A stretch of 33,832 nucleotides of DNA from Candidatus Woesearchaeota archaeon (GTDB lineage: Archaea > Nanobdellota > Nanobdellia > Woesearchaeales > GW2011-AR4), in the NCBI GenBank assembly GCA_016185845.1, contig JACPMV010000007.1, forward strand, positions 1-33,832, read 5' to 3'. The notes under the pieces were generated by a model, which made no database searches, was not told where the DNA came from, and was given only the letters and a program-made list of their open reading frames with translations. Of the stretch, positions 1 through 10,100 are shown piece after piece. The translations under genes were made by a program, and so were the position numbers. Each line of letters opens with the position of its first letter. Positions within the stretch are counted from its first letter, which is position 1.

Positions 1-305
<305 letters not shown>

Positions 306-388
306 TTAAGGGTTGCGGTTTTATAATCATTACTTAGGAATAGTTAAAAGAAAAAGATTTATAAAACACATAAATTACCAATATAATA

Positions 389-1558
389 ATGGGAAGGTTA
401 GCACAATTACTGCGAGGGGAAAAATTAATTTTTTTAAGCGGTCCTTATGGTACCCAAGTTGCCGAGAGAGTTGCAAGAGACAAGGTAGAAAGACCGCAAA
501 GAGCTACCAATATTCCCGATCATAGGCATATAGGCGCAGCTTGTTCTGCACTTTTGACTGATGAAGGCCAAGCCTATTTGAGAGAAATTGCTTCGGATTA
601 TATGAAAAGTGTGCCTATGGAACAGCATATGGTTTTAGTTACACCGTCATTCAGATTAGCAAAACAAACTCTAGAGGCTGCTGCCTCCGTACGCGGGGTA
701 GATCCAAATTTGCCAAAAATGGGTCTTGAGTTATGTTTAGACTCGATAAATCTTTGCTTGGAGGAAAAACCGCAAATAAGGCCTCACGCCACTACATTGC
801 TAGCTATGTCTATTGGTCCGCCTTTTGATTGTTACAGAGGAGAAGATACACCTCCAGATGTAGATAATAAATATCTGCCTCAGGTTTTTGTCGCTGTAAG
901 ATTTAGTTATAATAAATTGGATTATCTGATGTTTGAAACTGTGCCATCACTTAGTGCTGCACTTGGCGCTGTGAATGCATTTAACCAAGCCCATCAAGGA
1001 TTAAATATTCCTGAAAGCTTGGGCAATTTTCAAAGGGTCGGTACAATTCAATATCTAGGAAATACTTTAGCCAATGTTAAGCTCTTGCATAGAGATGCAG
1101 CATTGATGTTGTGCCCAACTTATAGACCCAATACAAGAAGTTTTGAACCTATGCATCCATACATGGATTATGTAATATCACTTTGTCTTGAACAGGATGG
1201 AACTCTTAATGGAGTGCCATTGGATTCCGCGATTCAAGAAATTTTCGCAAAATCTGAAGGGCAAATTCAGCCATTGGGAATTGGTATTAATTGTAACAGC
1301 CCTGATGTTACTGAAGAAGCTTTATCTTCATTATCACCTGAAAGTCTTAGACGAGTTATTGGAATACACCCAAATGCTTCGTCGGAAAGGAATCCAAGAA
1401 ATTATGCCAATATGACACAACTTCAACAAATTAAAGTTGATGAGTATGTTCGAATTGTAAAAGGATTGGTAGAAAGATTTAATTTAAAAATAGTTGGGGG
1501 CTGTTGCGGAACTAATGAGGTTACAATGAGAGAATTACACACAGCTCTAGCCAGATAA
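389..1558 (+). CDS. Homocysteine S-methyltransferase family protein
   Basis: N-terminal LIFLSGPYGTQVAE, central GIGINCNSP and C-terminal IVGGCCGTNEVTMREL (Zn-binding GGCCGT motif). TATA-like tttataaa at about 357-364 implies a nearly leaderless transcript. Confidence 0.85.
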   Translation: MGRLAQLLRGEKLIFLSGPYGTQVAERVARDKVERPQRATNIPDHRHIGAACSALLTDEGQAYLREIASDYMKSVPMEQHMVLVTPSFRLAKQTLEAAASVRGVDPNLPKMGLELCLDSINLCLEEKPQIRPHATTLLAMSIGPPFDCYRGEDTPPDVDNKYLPQVFVAVRFSYNKLDYLMFETVPSLSAALGAVNAFNQAHQGLNIPESLGNFQRVGTIQYLGNTLANVKLLHRDAALMLCPTYRPNTRSFEPMHPYMDYVISLCLEQDGTLNGVPLDSAIQEIFAKSEGQIQPLGIGINCNSPDVTEEALSSLSPESLRRVIGIHPNASSERNPRNYANMTQLQQIKVDEYVRIVKGLVERFNLKIVGGCCGTNEVTMRELHTALAR

Positions 1559-1560
1559 AT

Positions 1561-2112
1561 TCAACTCTGCTCTTTGGCGCATCTCTCGCACAATAAAGAG
1601 CCCTTGACTTTTACAACATCCTCGACGTAAGCGCCGCAGTTCTGGCATATTGCCTCATTTTGTATCACTCTGTCGACTGGCTTTCTTTTGGCTTCCCTCA
1701 GCTCAAATTTCTCCACAAGCAGGTCGAACAGCGAAGGCTCTATTTTCAGAATGTCCTTGAGCGTCAATAATCCAACCATCTTGCCGCTGTCAACGACAGG
1801 CAGATGCCTGATGTTGGAATCCCTCATTATAATTAAAGCATCGTAAATGTCTGACTTTGGAGAAACTGTCTTCAGCCTTTTCTCCATGAAATTCTTGACC
1901 TTTTTTGTCAAGGGATTTATGCCTTTCGCAACAACCTTTCTCACAATGTCCTGTTCAGTTATAAGGCCGATGGACTTATGATCATCCTTGATTACCAAAG
2001 CGCCGACATGATTCTTTGCCATCATTTTTGAGCACTGCTCCAAACTGGCATCAGAAGTTATAGAAACAGGCTTGGTAGTCATGCAGTCGTAGACTTTGTA
2101 TCCGGTTTTCAT
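1561..2112 (-). CDS. CBS-domain pair protein with C-terminal zinc ribbon
   Basis: Two CBS-like repeats (VGALVIKDDHKSIGLITEQDIVRKV; IRHLPVVDSGKMVGLLTLKDILK) and a C-terminal CxxC..CxxC (CQNCGAY...LLCERCA). ATG at 2112 preceded by GGTG is preferred over the ORF-track start at 2121. Confidence 0.85.
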   Translation of the reverse strand: MKTGYKVYDCMTTKPVSITSDASLEQCSKMMAKNHVGALVIKDDHKSIGLITEQDIVRKVVAKGINPLTKKVKNFMEKRLKTVSPKSDIYDALIIMRDSNIRHLPVVDSGKMVGLLTLKDILKIEPSLFDLLVEKFELREAKRKPVDRVIQNEAICQNCGAYVEDVVKVKGSLLCERCAKEQS

Positions 2113-2182
2113 CAAACACACCTGAAAAAATATTTATTTTTGAAGTATATTAAGGTTTCGGAAAGGAATTTAAATTTAGAAT

Positions 2183-4096
2183 TCAATACCCCATCAGAAT
2201 CTCAACATCTTTGCCGAATATCTTCTTCAGGTCCTCAAACATTCTCTCTTTTATAGAATTCTTCTGAGGGAACTGCGTACTTGAAATTGATTTTTCCAGG
2301 TCTTCCAATGAGCTTTTTTCCATCTGGCCCAGCGAGCCGTCATCATTTATCTTTGCCCTCGTTATTTCTTTCTCTTCAGCGTCCAAATCATAAGTTATAT
2401 AAGCTTCATTGCCAAGCAGGATTACCTCGCCGAATTTGGAGCCGTGCTTCAGCCTTATCTTCACCCTTTCCAGATCCCTGACCCTTTTTCTTTGTATGTA
2501 CTCGACAAGGAATTTTATAAGCTCTGCCGACTCATGATGCAGCTTTTCTATCTCCACCTTTGACAGCTTTTTCTCGTCATAATCCTTCTTTGCTTTCATA
2601 ACTTCCTGTAAAATCCTGAGGAATTTTGACGGAACCTTGCCCTCGGAAACAAGCTTGTCTTCAAACAAGCCCGATATTTCGCTGTCTTTGGCCTTATCTA
2701 TGCCCTCAAGCCTGAAAACATCCCTGACAACAGTCGTGATTGTGTCATATATATTGAGCATTTCCTGCTCTTCCTTTATTTTCTCGATTTGCGTGAACAG
2801 CCTCTTTAGCCTTTTCAGGTATTTGTCGCTGTCCCCTATCAGCTCGTCAATCTCTTTTCCAGTGAGCTCCTTTTTCTCGCCGTGCTCTATGGATTTTCTT
2901 ATATCAACAGCCCTTTCAAGAATTTTGACGAATTTATCCTCTAGGAGTTTTTCCTTGTTCACAAAAATATCCCTCATCAGGGAGCCTGTCTCTTTTGGCG
3001 ACGGGGGAGCAACTCCGTAAAGCATCAAGGCAGCCTGGCTCGGGGTCAATAATGCATAGTAGATGTCTTCCATTCCAATTTCGTTTAATCTCAGCTGGAC
3101 TCTTCTTATCACCTGCTCGCCTGAGCCCATGAATATGTCAATTGCCTCAGGGCTTGGCTTTATCTTTCCCATCTTCAGCAGCTGCTTCCACGGCATGAAA
3201 ATGCCCCTGTCAAAAAATGGGACGCCGTCCCTAAGCAAAGTGAATATGACCGGATTTGCCTCCCTTAGCGAATCCCAGAAATCAGTCAGGATATATACCT
3301 GGATGTTAATCTTGTTTCTTATTCCCGTAAGTTCCCCTGCTTCTATGCCCATGCCGATGATAATAGCGCGCAGCTTGTCCTTTAATTCCACTCGGGTCAT
3401 CTTTTTGACATCAGTGTCATCAATAACTATCCACACGTCAATGTCGCTTGAAGAGGTTGCTTTTCCCTGCACCAAAGAGCCAGCCAAGACATAGGAAACA
3501 ATATATTTCTCGAATTTCTTCAGGACCATTGTCTTGTGGACTTCTGCAATCTTTATGGCCTGCAGCATTCCGTTGTCGTGTATCGGGGCTGATAATGCTA
3601 TAAGCTGAAGCAGTTCGTATTTTGCATCAAAGCAGTTCTGCCAGAGCTCTGACAGGATTAAAGTCTGAGGAGTAATATTAGGATCGATTTCTTTTCCGAT
3701 GCTCTGGACTATGGCAGTCAATTTGTCTTTTAATTCAAGCTTGGACATTGTCCTGCTGTCCGAGTCATCTACCAAAACAAGAACGTGGATTTTATCTTTG
3801 TCCTCCGGCTTTGGCTCTGCGGGCGGCAATGGCTGCCCCGGAGCAAGCTGCATCTGCTGCAATTGCTGCAATTCCTCCGGCTTTGGAGGCGGCATCAGCG
3901 CCATGCCCATTATGTATTTGTCAAATTTTTCAAGAACCTTCTTCTGGAATTTCTCAAGCTTGGACTTGATGGCTTTGAGCTTCTCCTGGACATCTTCAGG
4001 CAGCTTGGAAATTGCCTCTGCCTCTTTTGCCTGGACAGGAGCATTCTGCGTAGCTTCCTTATTGTCGCTGTACGGCTTTCTGTCTTTTTTCCCCAT
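2183..4096 (-). CDS. Nucleotidyltransferase-fold protein with duplicated NTase-like domain
   Basis: Second domain has AGSLVQGKATSSSDIDVWIVIDD (GSxxxG..SDID); the first domain is a recognisable but altered copy (DKIHVLVLVDDSDSRTMSKLELKDKL versus SDIDVWIVIDDTDVKKMTRVELKDKL). Confidence 0.75.
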   Translation of the reverse strand: MGKKDRKPYSDNKEATQNAPVQAKEAEAISKLPEDVQEKLKAIKSKLEKFQKKVLEKFDKYIMGMALMPPPKPEELQQLQQMQLAPGQPLPPAEPKPEDKDKIHVLVLVDDSDSRTMSKLELKDKLTAIVQSIGKEIDPNITPQTLILSELWQNCFDAKYELLQLIALSAPIHDNGMLQAIKIAEVHKTMVLKKFEKYIVSYVLAGSLVQGKATSSSDIDVWIVIDDTDVKKMTRVELKDKLRAIIIGMGIEAGELTGIRNKINIQVYILTDFWDSLREANPVIFTLLRDGVPFFDRGIFMPWKQLLKMGKIKPSPEAIDIFMGSGEQVIRRVQLRLNEIGMEDIYYALLTPSQAALMLYGVAPPSPKETGSLMRDIFVNKEKLLEDKFVKILERAVDIRKSIEHGEKKELTGKEIDELIGDSDKYLKRLKRLFTQIEKIKEEQEMLNIYDTITTVVRDVFRLEGIDKAKDSEISGLFEDKLVSEGKVPSKFLRILQEVMKAKKDYDEKKLSKVEIEKLHHESAELIKFLVEYIQRKRVRDLERVKIRLKHGSKFGEVILLGNEAYITYDLDAEEKEITRAKINDDGSLGQMEKSSLEDLEKSISSTQFPQKNSIKERMFEDLKKIFGKDVEILMGY

Positions 4097-4207
4097 AACA
4101 AACCCTTTGATTCGTGTTTTTACTAGATTTATAAATGTTTGCTTGTTTCGTACTTAACATATTTTCAATATAGTAAATAAATTTGTACCATATATCAAAC
4201 CGAAAGG

Positions 4208-4215
4208 TTTAAATA
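4208..4215 (+). promoter_or_regulatory. Archaeal BRE/TATA promoter P1
   Basis: cgaaagg + tttaaata; conserved tagtagtaacaaat about 25 nt downstream at the expected start site. Confidence 0.55.
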
Positions 4216-4233
4216 TAAGTTATATTACTTAAT

Positions 4234-4345
4234 AGTAGTAACAAATTAGCTTTTTGCGGATAACACCTCCAAGTGGTTTCGCATAAAAGCTTAGTTTCTG
4301 GAGAGGTGAGTTAAGCCAGATGATATAGATACTCCAGAAGCGAAA
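4234..4345 (+). ncRNA. Candidate structured leader or small RNA between the two promoters
   Basis: Hairpin 1 agctttttgcg (4248-4258)/cgcataaaagct (4280-4291); hairpin 2 ttctggag (4296-4303)/ctccagaa (4332-4339); CACCTC (4264-4269) complementary to GAGGTG (4303-4308). Confidence 0.4.
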
Positions 4346-4347
4346 AG

Positions 4348-4355
4348 CTTAAATA
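4348..4355 (+). promoter_or_regulatory. Archaeal BRE/TATA promoter P2, repeat of P1 at 140-bp spacing
   Basis: gcgaaaag + cttaaata followed by the same tagtagtaacaaat start-site sequence. Confidence 0.55.
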
Positions 4356-4457
4356 CAAGCGTTGTTATGGTATAGTAGTAACAAATCAAAGGTTACATCA
4401 AATTATTTTCAATAAATATTAAATATACGAGAATAAAACAAAGGGGTGGAAGGGAAA

Positions 4458-5054
4458 ATGACAGAAACACAAGGACATAGCGGACATGAACATTATGTAC
4501 ATCAGATAACTGAATTAGCTAAACCTGGAGCAAATTATAATTTAGTTAGGAAAGATATTGAAAAAGCCAGTGCTGGTTTTACAGCAAATTATCAGGCAAA
4601 ACCAACACCAAAAGGTGAAAGAGAAAAGGAATTTAATAAAGTTGCTGCGACATATGTACACAGCCTATTCGGGATTGGTTATGATGATCCATCACTAGCT
4701 GGAAATCAAGTTAAACAATGGTTAAGCAGATTACCAGAAGGTGCATTGGGCAGGATTTATGGTGCAATTGAAAGAGGGGATAAAGTAGCCATCTTAAATG
4801 AAATTAATCAAGCATGGCAAGCCCAAGCGAACAAGTTAGAAAGTATTTTGGCAGAAGTTAGGGAACAGCCTGACGAAGTAAAGCTTGCAGTCTATGGAAA
4901 CCTAGCCTCAATGTTGGGCGATGTCAATGGCTATAAAGGAAGCCCAGTCAGTGTTGCAGAAAACTTACCTGGCGCAATTTCTGGATTACAACAGAGATTG
5001 GCAGTTGCAGAAAGTGTTTCAAAAACACAAGGCGCTGGTCATTCTGTCCACTAA
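4458..5054 (+). CDS. Hypothetical protein, predicted soluble
   Basis: ORF of about 198 aa starting MTETQGHSGHEHYVHQ, preceded by a purine-rich ggggtggaaggg; the ORF-track start (4446) is a GTG four codons upstream. Confidence 0.7.
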   Translation: MTETQGHSGHEHYVHQITELAKPGANYNLVRKDIEKASAGFTANYQAKPTPKGEREKEFNKVAATYVHSLFGIGYDDPSLAGNQVKQWLSRLPEGALGRIYGAIERGDKVAILNEINQAWQAQANKLESILAEVREQPDEVKLAVYGNLASMLGDVNGYKGSPVSVAENLPGAISGLQQRLAVAESVSKTQGAGHSVH

Positions 5055-5064
5055 AGCCAGCTTA

Positions 5065-5100
5065 ATTTTTTCTTTTTTATCTTTTAATTTTTTTCTTTCT
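5065..5100 (+). terminator. T-rich archaeal-type terminator candidate
   Basis: Run ttaattttttcttttttatcttttaatttttttctttct just after the 4458-5054 ORF. Confidence 0.35.
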
Positions 5101-5119
5101 CATGGGGGTAGTATAAAAT

Positions 5120-6328
5120 ATGAACGGCTCATTTAAAATAAGCGGTCCGCATTATTTTGGAATACCGGCGTTGAATCCGGAGTTTGTCAGCCAGACTTCC
5201 AGGAATTTGGTAAAACCTGAACAAATTAAATCAGGAATTCCTGAGCCTAATACTGTAACTTTACGGCCATATAATCTAAGTATGCCGCAACTGCCTCAAA
5301 TTTTTACAGGCACTGATGGAGTTGAGTACGCTCGTGAGAAAACTTCTGGTAGAAGGTATGTTATCCCCTATTCCGAATATTTAGAACTTGGTCGAGCAAC
5401 TCAGCTTGATGATTTAGGGTTTTTGTCATGGAAAGCCACAGGCGAAAACCCCAAAGTCAGGGAAGAGGTCAGAATTCCGCAGAAAAGCGTTAATTATGGT
5501 TTAATGGAAAGCTTTGGGGAAAGGCAGTTGAAACTGCCTGAAGGCGATACTCCTGTAAACCTGTTTGTCCATGATTTTTCCTATAACGGCCCAATCAATG
5601 ATGTTGGGAGATATTCTCATCTTGTAAGAAATTTAAAGCAAACTTTGATGAATAATTATGGAACAAAAGATTTGCAAAGGCTTGCTGCTGATTTGCAGTC
5701 AAAGGGAATGCCTTTAGAGGATATCGGATGGATTGCGAGCGGACTTGTGCCAAAAAATACCATATATGGTGTAGCGCGTTTGCCTGATGGAAAAATACTT
5801 TTTGTAGGTGCGGAAGATTCGTTCGATAAAATGGTGCGGGAAGCCAGATATCATGGACTTAAAAGGGAAGATATAGAATTCCTTAGAATCGGTGAGGAAA
5901 TAACCCATATAGGAAGAAAATCTTATGATAGGTCTGTTGAAAGAATAGGGGAAGAAAAAGCAACAAAAAGGACATTAAGAGATATTGTTTTGGAAATGGC
6001 GGAAGGTGCAGATGGCAATCCAGAACTAGTAAGGCATTATTTAAAATTGGCAGAATTCATGGAAGGAGATATACGCACAACAAGAAAAAGGTACAGTAAA
6101 AGTTCATTTTCTTCAGAAGAAAATTTAGATGCAAGATTAGAAGAACCAGATGGAAAAGGCAGAGTCATCTATGCCAGAGGCAGATTTGGCAAAGATTACA
6201 GAGAAAGGGCTGCAGAAGCAGAAAAAACTGCAGAACCAGATGCAAGAAGCGATGCAAAGGCAGAGTCAGCAGAAGAGACTCCGGAACCATCTGAGCAGGC
6301 TGCAGAGCAAACGGCAGAAGCTGCCTAA
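5120..6328 (+). CDS. Hypothetical protein with E/A-rich low-complexity C-terminus
   Basis: 402-aa ORF; globular part up to about residue 335, then a Glu/Ala-rich tail; contains EEITHIGRKSYD. Confidence 0.75.
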   Translation: MNGSFKISGPHYFGIPALNPEFVSQTSRNLVKPEQIKSGIPEPNTVTLRPYNLSMPQLPQIFTGTDGVEYAREKTSGRRYVIPYSEYLELGRATQLDDLGFLSWKATGENPKVREEVRIPQKSVNYGLMESFGERQLKLPEGDTPVNLFVHDFSYNGPINDVGRYSHLVRNLKQTLMNNYGTKDLQRLAADLQSKGMPLEDIGWIASGLVPKNTIYGVARLPDGKILFVGAEDSFDKMVREARYHGLKREDIEFLRIGEEITHIGRKSYDRSVERIGEEKATKRTLRDIVLEMAEGADGNPELVRHYLKLAEFMEGDIRTTRKRYSKSSFSSEENLDARLEEPDGKGRVIYARGRFGKDYRERAAEAEKTAEPDARSDAKAESAEETPEPSEQAAEQTAEAA

Positions 6329-6356
6329 AATAATTTAGATAAAAATAATAAAATTT

Positions 6357-7193
6357 CTATTCAATACTCTCCAGATTTTTCACAACACTGGCAATGAATA
6401 TCCTCGCAAAGACAAAGCTGAAAATAAATGATATAATGGATAGAATAACAATAAAAAAATTCCTGTCAATAAAATAAGCCATTAAGAAAATAAATAAAAC
6501 TGCCAGGAGCAAGTTGATAGAGTAAACGGCAAGAATATAATGCGCTTTCCTGATGCCTACAGCTAAAGTTTTCTGAACCACCTGCTTGATTTCGCCTTTG
6601 TGCGGTAAAGCCAGAGAAATAAACATGAAATAAGCAAGAATCACTGAAAAAACCAGGAAGGGAGCATACTTGATAAAAATCTTGGAGCCCTGCAGCACAG
6701 CTTCGCTGAAGGATATGTTGAGCAATAAATAGAAGAACAGGAAAATCAGCCCAAGATAAAACAGCAAAATAGCAAGAATAATATAAAAATTTCTCATTGA
6801 TTGCTTTAAATTCAGTTTGTCAGTTATTTTATGGGTCATGCTCCACAATAGCGAAGAGAAAACCAAAATAAAAACAAAAATATAAACAAGATAGATTCTG
6901 AAATTTTCAACCACTCCGTCAAAATATTTTGTTAAAGCCGCCGGATCTTCACCAAGAATATCCTTCTGCTGCAGCACCCTTTCTGTCATCGAGGCTTCGT
7001 CAAAATTCTGCGCCGAGATGTAAGCCGACATTGACTGGGCATTTTCAAGCACTTTGGGAAGATAGGCATTGCTGACCATAAAAACAGCAGCGAAAAACCC
7101 GATTTGAATAATGACAAGCGCCAAAAGCCATGATTTGGATTTCCAAATAAGGGAAATGGATTCTTTTAGTGAAATAATGATAACACTTCTCAT
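6357..7193 (-). CDS. Six-TM integral membrane protein (distal gene of surface cluster A)
   Basis: 278 aa with about six hydrophobic segments; similar topology to the 15958-16824 product. Confidence 0.75.
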   Translation of the reverse strand: MRSVIIISLKESISLIWKSKSWLLALVIIQIGFFAAVFMVSNAYLPKVLENAQSMSAYISAQNFDEASMTERVLQQKDILGEDPAALTKYFDGVVENFRIYLVYIFVFILVFSSLLWSMTHKITDKLNLKQSMRNFYIILAILLFYLGLIFLFFYLLLNISFSEAVLQGSKIFIKYAPFLVFSVILAYFMFISLALPHKGEIKQVVQKTLAVGIRKAHYILAVYSINLLLAVLFIFLMAYFIDRNFFIVILSIISFIFSFVFARIFIASVVKNLESIE

Positions 7194-7194
7194 T

Positions 7195-10100
7195 TTAAGA
7201 AAGGCATAATGTGTTTATATCGCTTATAAATCCGGAGTGGTATTTATTGAATTCGGATATTATTGTCTGCTCGCCTTTTATCCCCTTGCCTTGCAGATCG
7301 CTTGATGACACCATATTCATATGTTGTGTCGTTAAATCTTTTGATAATTGCTTGTAGCTCCAATGCCAAGGCTCATTTTTAACGATAGCTCTGCCCTGCT
7401 CATATGGCTGGCAAAACCCGAAGTTGACAGCATTTCTGCTGAGCCAATTATAAGCAGCGACTTGTCTTCCGCTTCCACTGAAATCAGTCGGATCCACAGA
7501 ATTGATATCTACCTCTGTTCCCAAGTGATGTCTTGACAAACCTGGCACTGCCGAAAACTGCGCTACATTTTGAACTTTTTGCTGCTCACTCAATGCAGCA
7601 CCTAAAGAATCAAATTTATTATTCCAAATCCTTAATTGGTCGTCAAATGACCTATAACCAGAAATTATGTTTAGAGTTATTCCGTCTTGCTGTGCTGCCC
7701 GTTTCATTCTATCAAATGCCTGTTGCACCTCGGGCCTTAATCCTGAAATTGAACCAAGCCCGATAAAATCATTCTTTGCTGGAGATGTCGGAACAGATAC
7801 CGCAGCTGGAGATATCGCGGTGCTGGTAGATGTCTTCGGCTCTATCAGCTGAAAGCTGAACTTCTGGTCGCTTGTTGTGCCTTCTTTTCTTTCAGCGCTT
7901 TCTTTGGCGTTGCTTGTAGCCTTTATATTTCCTGTGTATATTCCTGCTGGCTTACCTACGGTGGAAAAGGTTTTGGTGAAAATATCACCAACCCCGCTCA
8001 TAAACTCGTTAAGCACCCTATTCTCGTCTGGCCCGTTTATTTCAATCTGAACATTTTTAATTCCCAATGGATGCGTTATTGTTGCAGATATTACAACATC
8101 CTCCCCTATCACTGCCCTGCTTTGAGTAATTCTAATGGGGCCAATCACCGGCTTTAGCGCTTCTGCAGGGGCGCCTTGTTTTGTAACCAGTATTTTAATC
8201 GGCGGCTGCTTTACAACTACTGGGTCATTTGTGCTGCAGTCACCAAGATCATAAGTGCCATCTTTGCGCTCTTTTATATTGTAAACCCCTATAGTGATTG
8301 TCTTTGTCTGCTGGCTGCTTGCGCTTTGCTGCTGGGGATAAATCGTTATAGTGCCTTGGGCTGACCATATACTCTTATCTGTTCCCGGATATTTTGCATC
8401 TTGTTTGAGGTAATTGACATCCTTTATTACTGCAATCACGCCTTCTTTTTCAATCCTTATTGTCTTGTCTTCCAGGATTATTTTTTCAATTATTTGTTCG
8501 CCTCTTTTTACTATTAAAACTCGCGGAGTATTGGCCTTATCATTCTCTATGTTAAGATCTGCTCTTGGCCTTAAATTCGGGAAGTGGTCTGGACCCTGCA
8601 AGTCTATGTCAAAATCGTCAATGCTTACTTTATCGTCAAGGCTATACGCTGTTTCCAGCCTTGTGTCTACTGGATTCAATTGGTCAGTAAAACTGGTTTT
8701 AATATAAACATTATTCTGATTGGCCTGCGACTCGATATCTATCGGTATTCCCGGAGTTTCGTAATTTCCCCTTCCGGTTACGCTAAGCTGAGGGGTTATC
8801 TCTATGGGGCCTATTTCGTTTATGCCGTCAAGCTCTATTTTCTCGAACTGGTCTTGTATATAATCAGGAGTTATAGAAACCCTTAGGCATTTTGGCTTTC
8901 CGGTCTTCATTACTCTTGCGCTTACGTACAAAGGTTTTCCTATCTCAAATTCAAGCTCTTCTTTTTTTGCCGTATCGGGATTCACGTCATTAATTTTAAC
9001 CTCAAGTATTTGGGCAATTCCCTTGCTTGCAAAGAAAGAAGTGCCTTCGCCGCACTTAAACACTCCGGACAATGGATCGACTGTGCAGTCCGCAATGTCT
9101 CTTGCAGTCTTGTCAGTTATCGGCCTGTAGAAAACCCCGTTTTCATGCCCAGGCGGGAAGCAGTTCTTCTGCATTTCCGGAGTTATCCTCCTGTCCGTCC
9201 TTAATGTAATTTTAAGATGGTCGTATCTGTAGGAGTCCTCAATTACATCATGATGGGCCTTGTCTGACAGTTGGTTTTGCTTGAGTCTTGTGTTGAGTGA
9301 GAAGAATGATTTTGTTTGCTCATCAGGACGATTCAAACAGTCGCATTGATTGTATGCTGTTGAGGTTCCCAAAGCGCCTGTTGCTCCGATTGAAGGGGCT
9401 CCAACAGCTCCGCAGTTTATATCATTTGGATACTGGTCTAGCTGTTTTCTGCTTACACAAGCCAATTCCACCTTATAATTCTCCAAATCGCAGCCGGGAT
9501 TTACTATCCATGAAGCCCTGTACTCGTATCTTGCCCTTAATGTGTTTGGATCTATTGTCAGGAACTCCCTTGATCTTGTAATTGGCTGCACTAAAGTTGC
9601 AAACGGCGAGGTATAAGCGGCATCTATCAAATTTCTGGCTGACAAGTCCCAGTCATAGCCGAAAGCTGCAAGGCAAACTTTTCTTGCAACTCCGCCTTGC
9701 CCAATGCCTAAAAGATTATTTAACCTTACATTTTGATATTCTTGCGACATTTCCTGCTGCGCTTCTGTTATGCCTTGAGATATTCCCTTCAAGCCTAATT
9801 TTACTTTCTCGCCAAATTGGGCTTCTCTGCCATCTGAATCATCTCCTTCATAATCCGGAGTGCAGCCATCCTGAAAGAATTTGACAAGCTGGTATAGCAA
9901 GCCGCATACATGCTGCGTGAACAATTCCTTGCAGACTCCTGCGTCAGCCCTTCCGTCTTTTCTTATGTCTATCAAACAGGTTGACATCGCAGACATTATG
10001 TTCTTGTACATGGCAATCCTTTGATTTATTCCTGTCAAATAAGCGCATTGCAGTGTTGCCGTGTCCTGCTTGAACGGATTTATCATGACAAGCTCTTCTT

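Noticed and set aside
3063-4157. Several + strand ORFs at 3063-3494 and 3699-4157
   Set aside because: Antisense shadows of the nucleotidyltransferase gene; low-complexity Ser/Phe/Leu translations typical of reverse frames.
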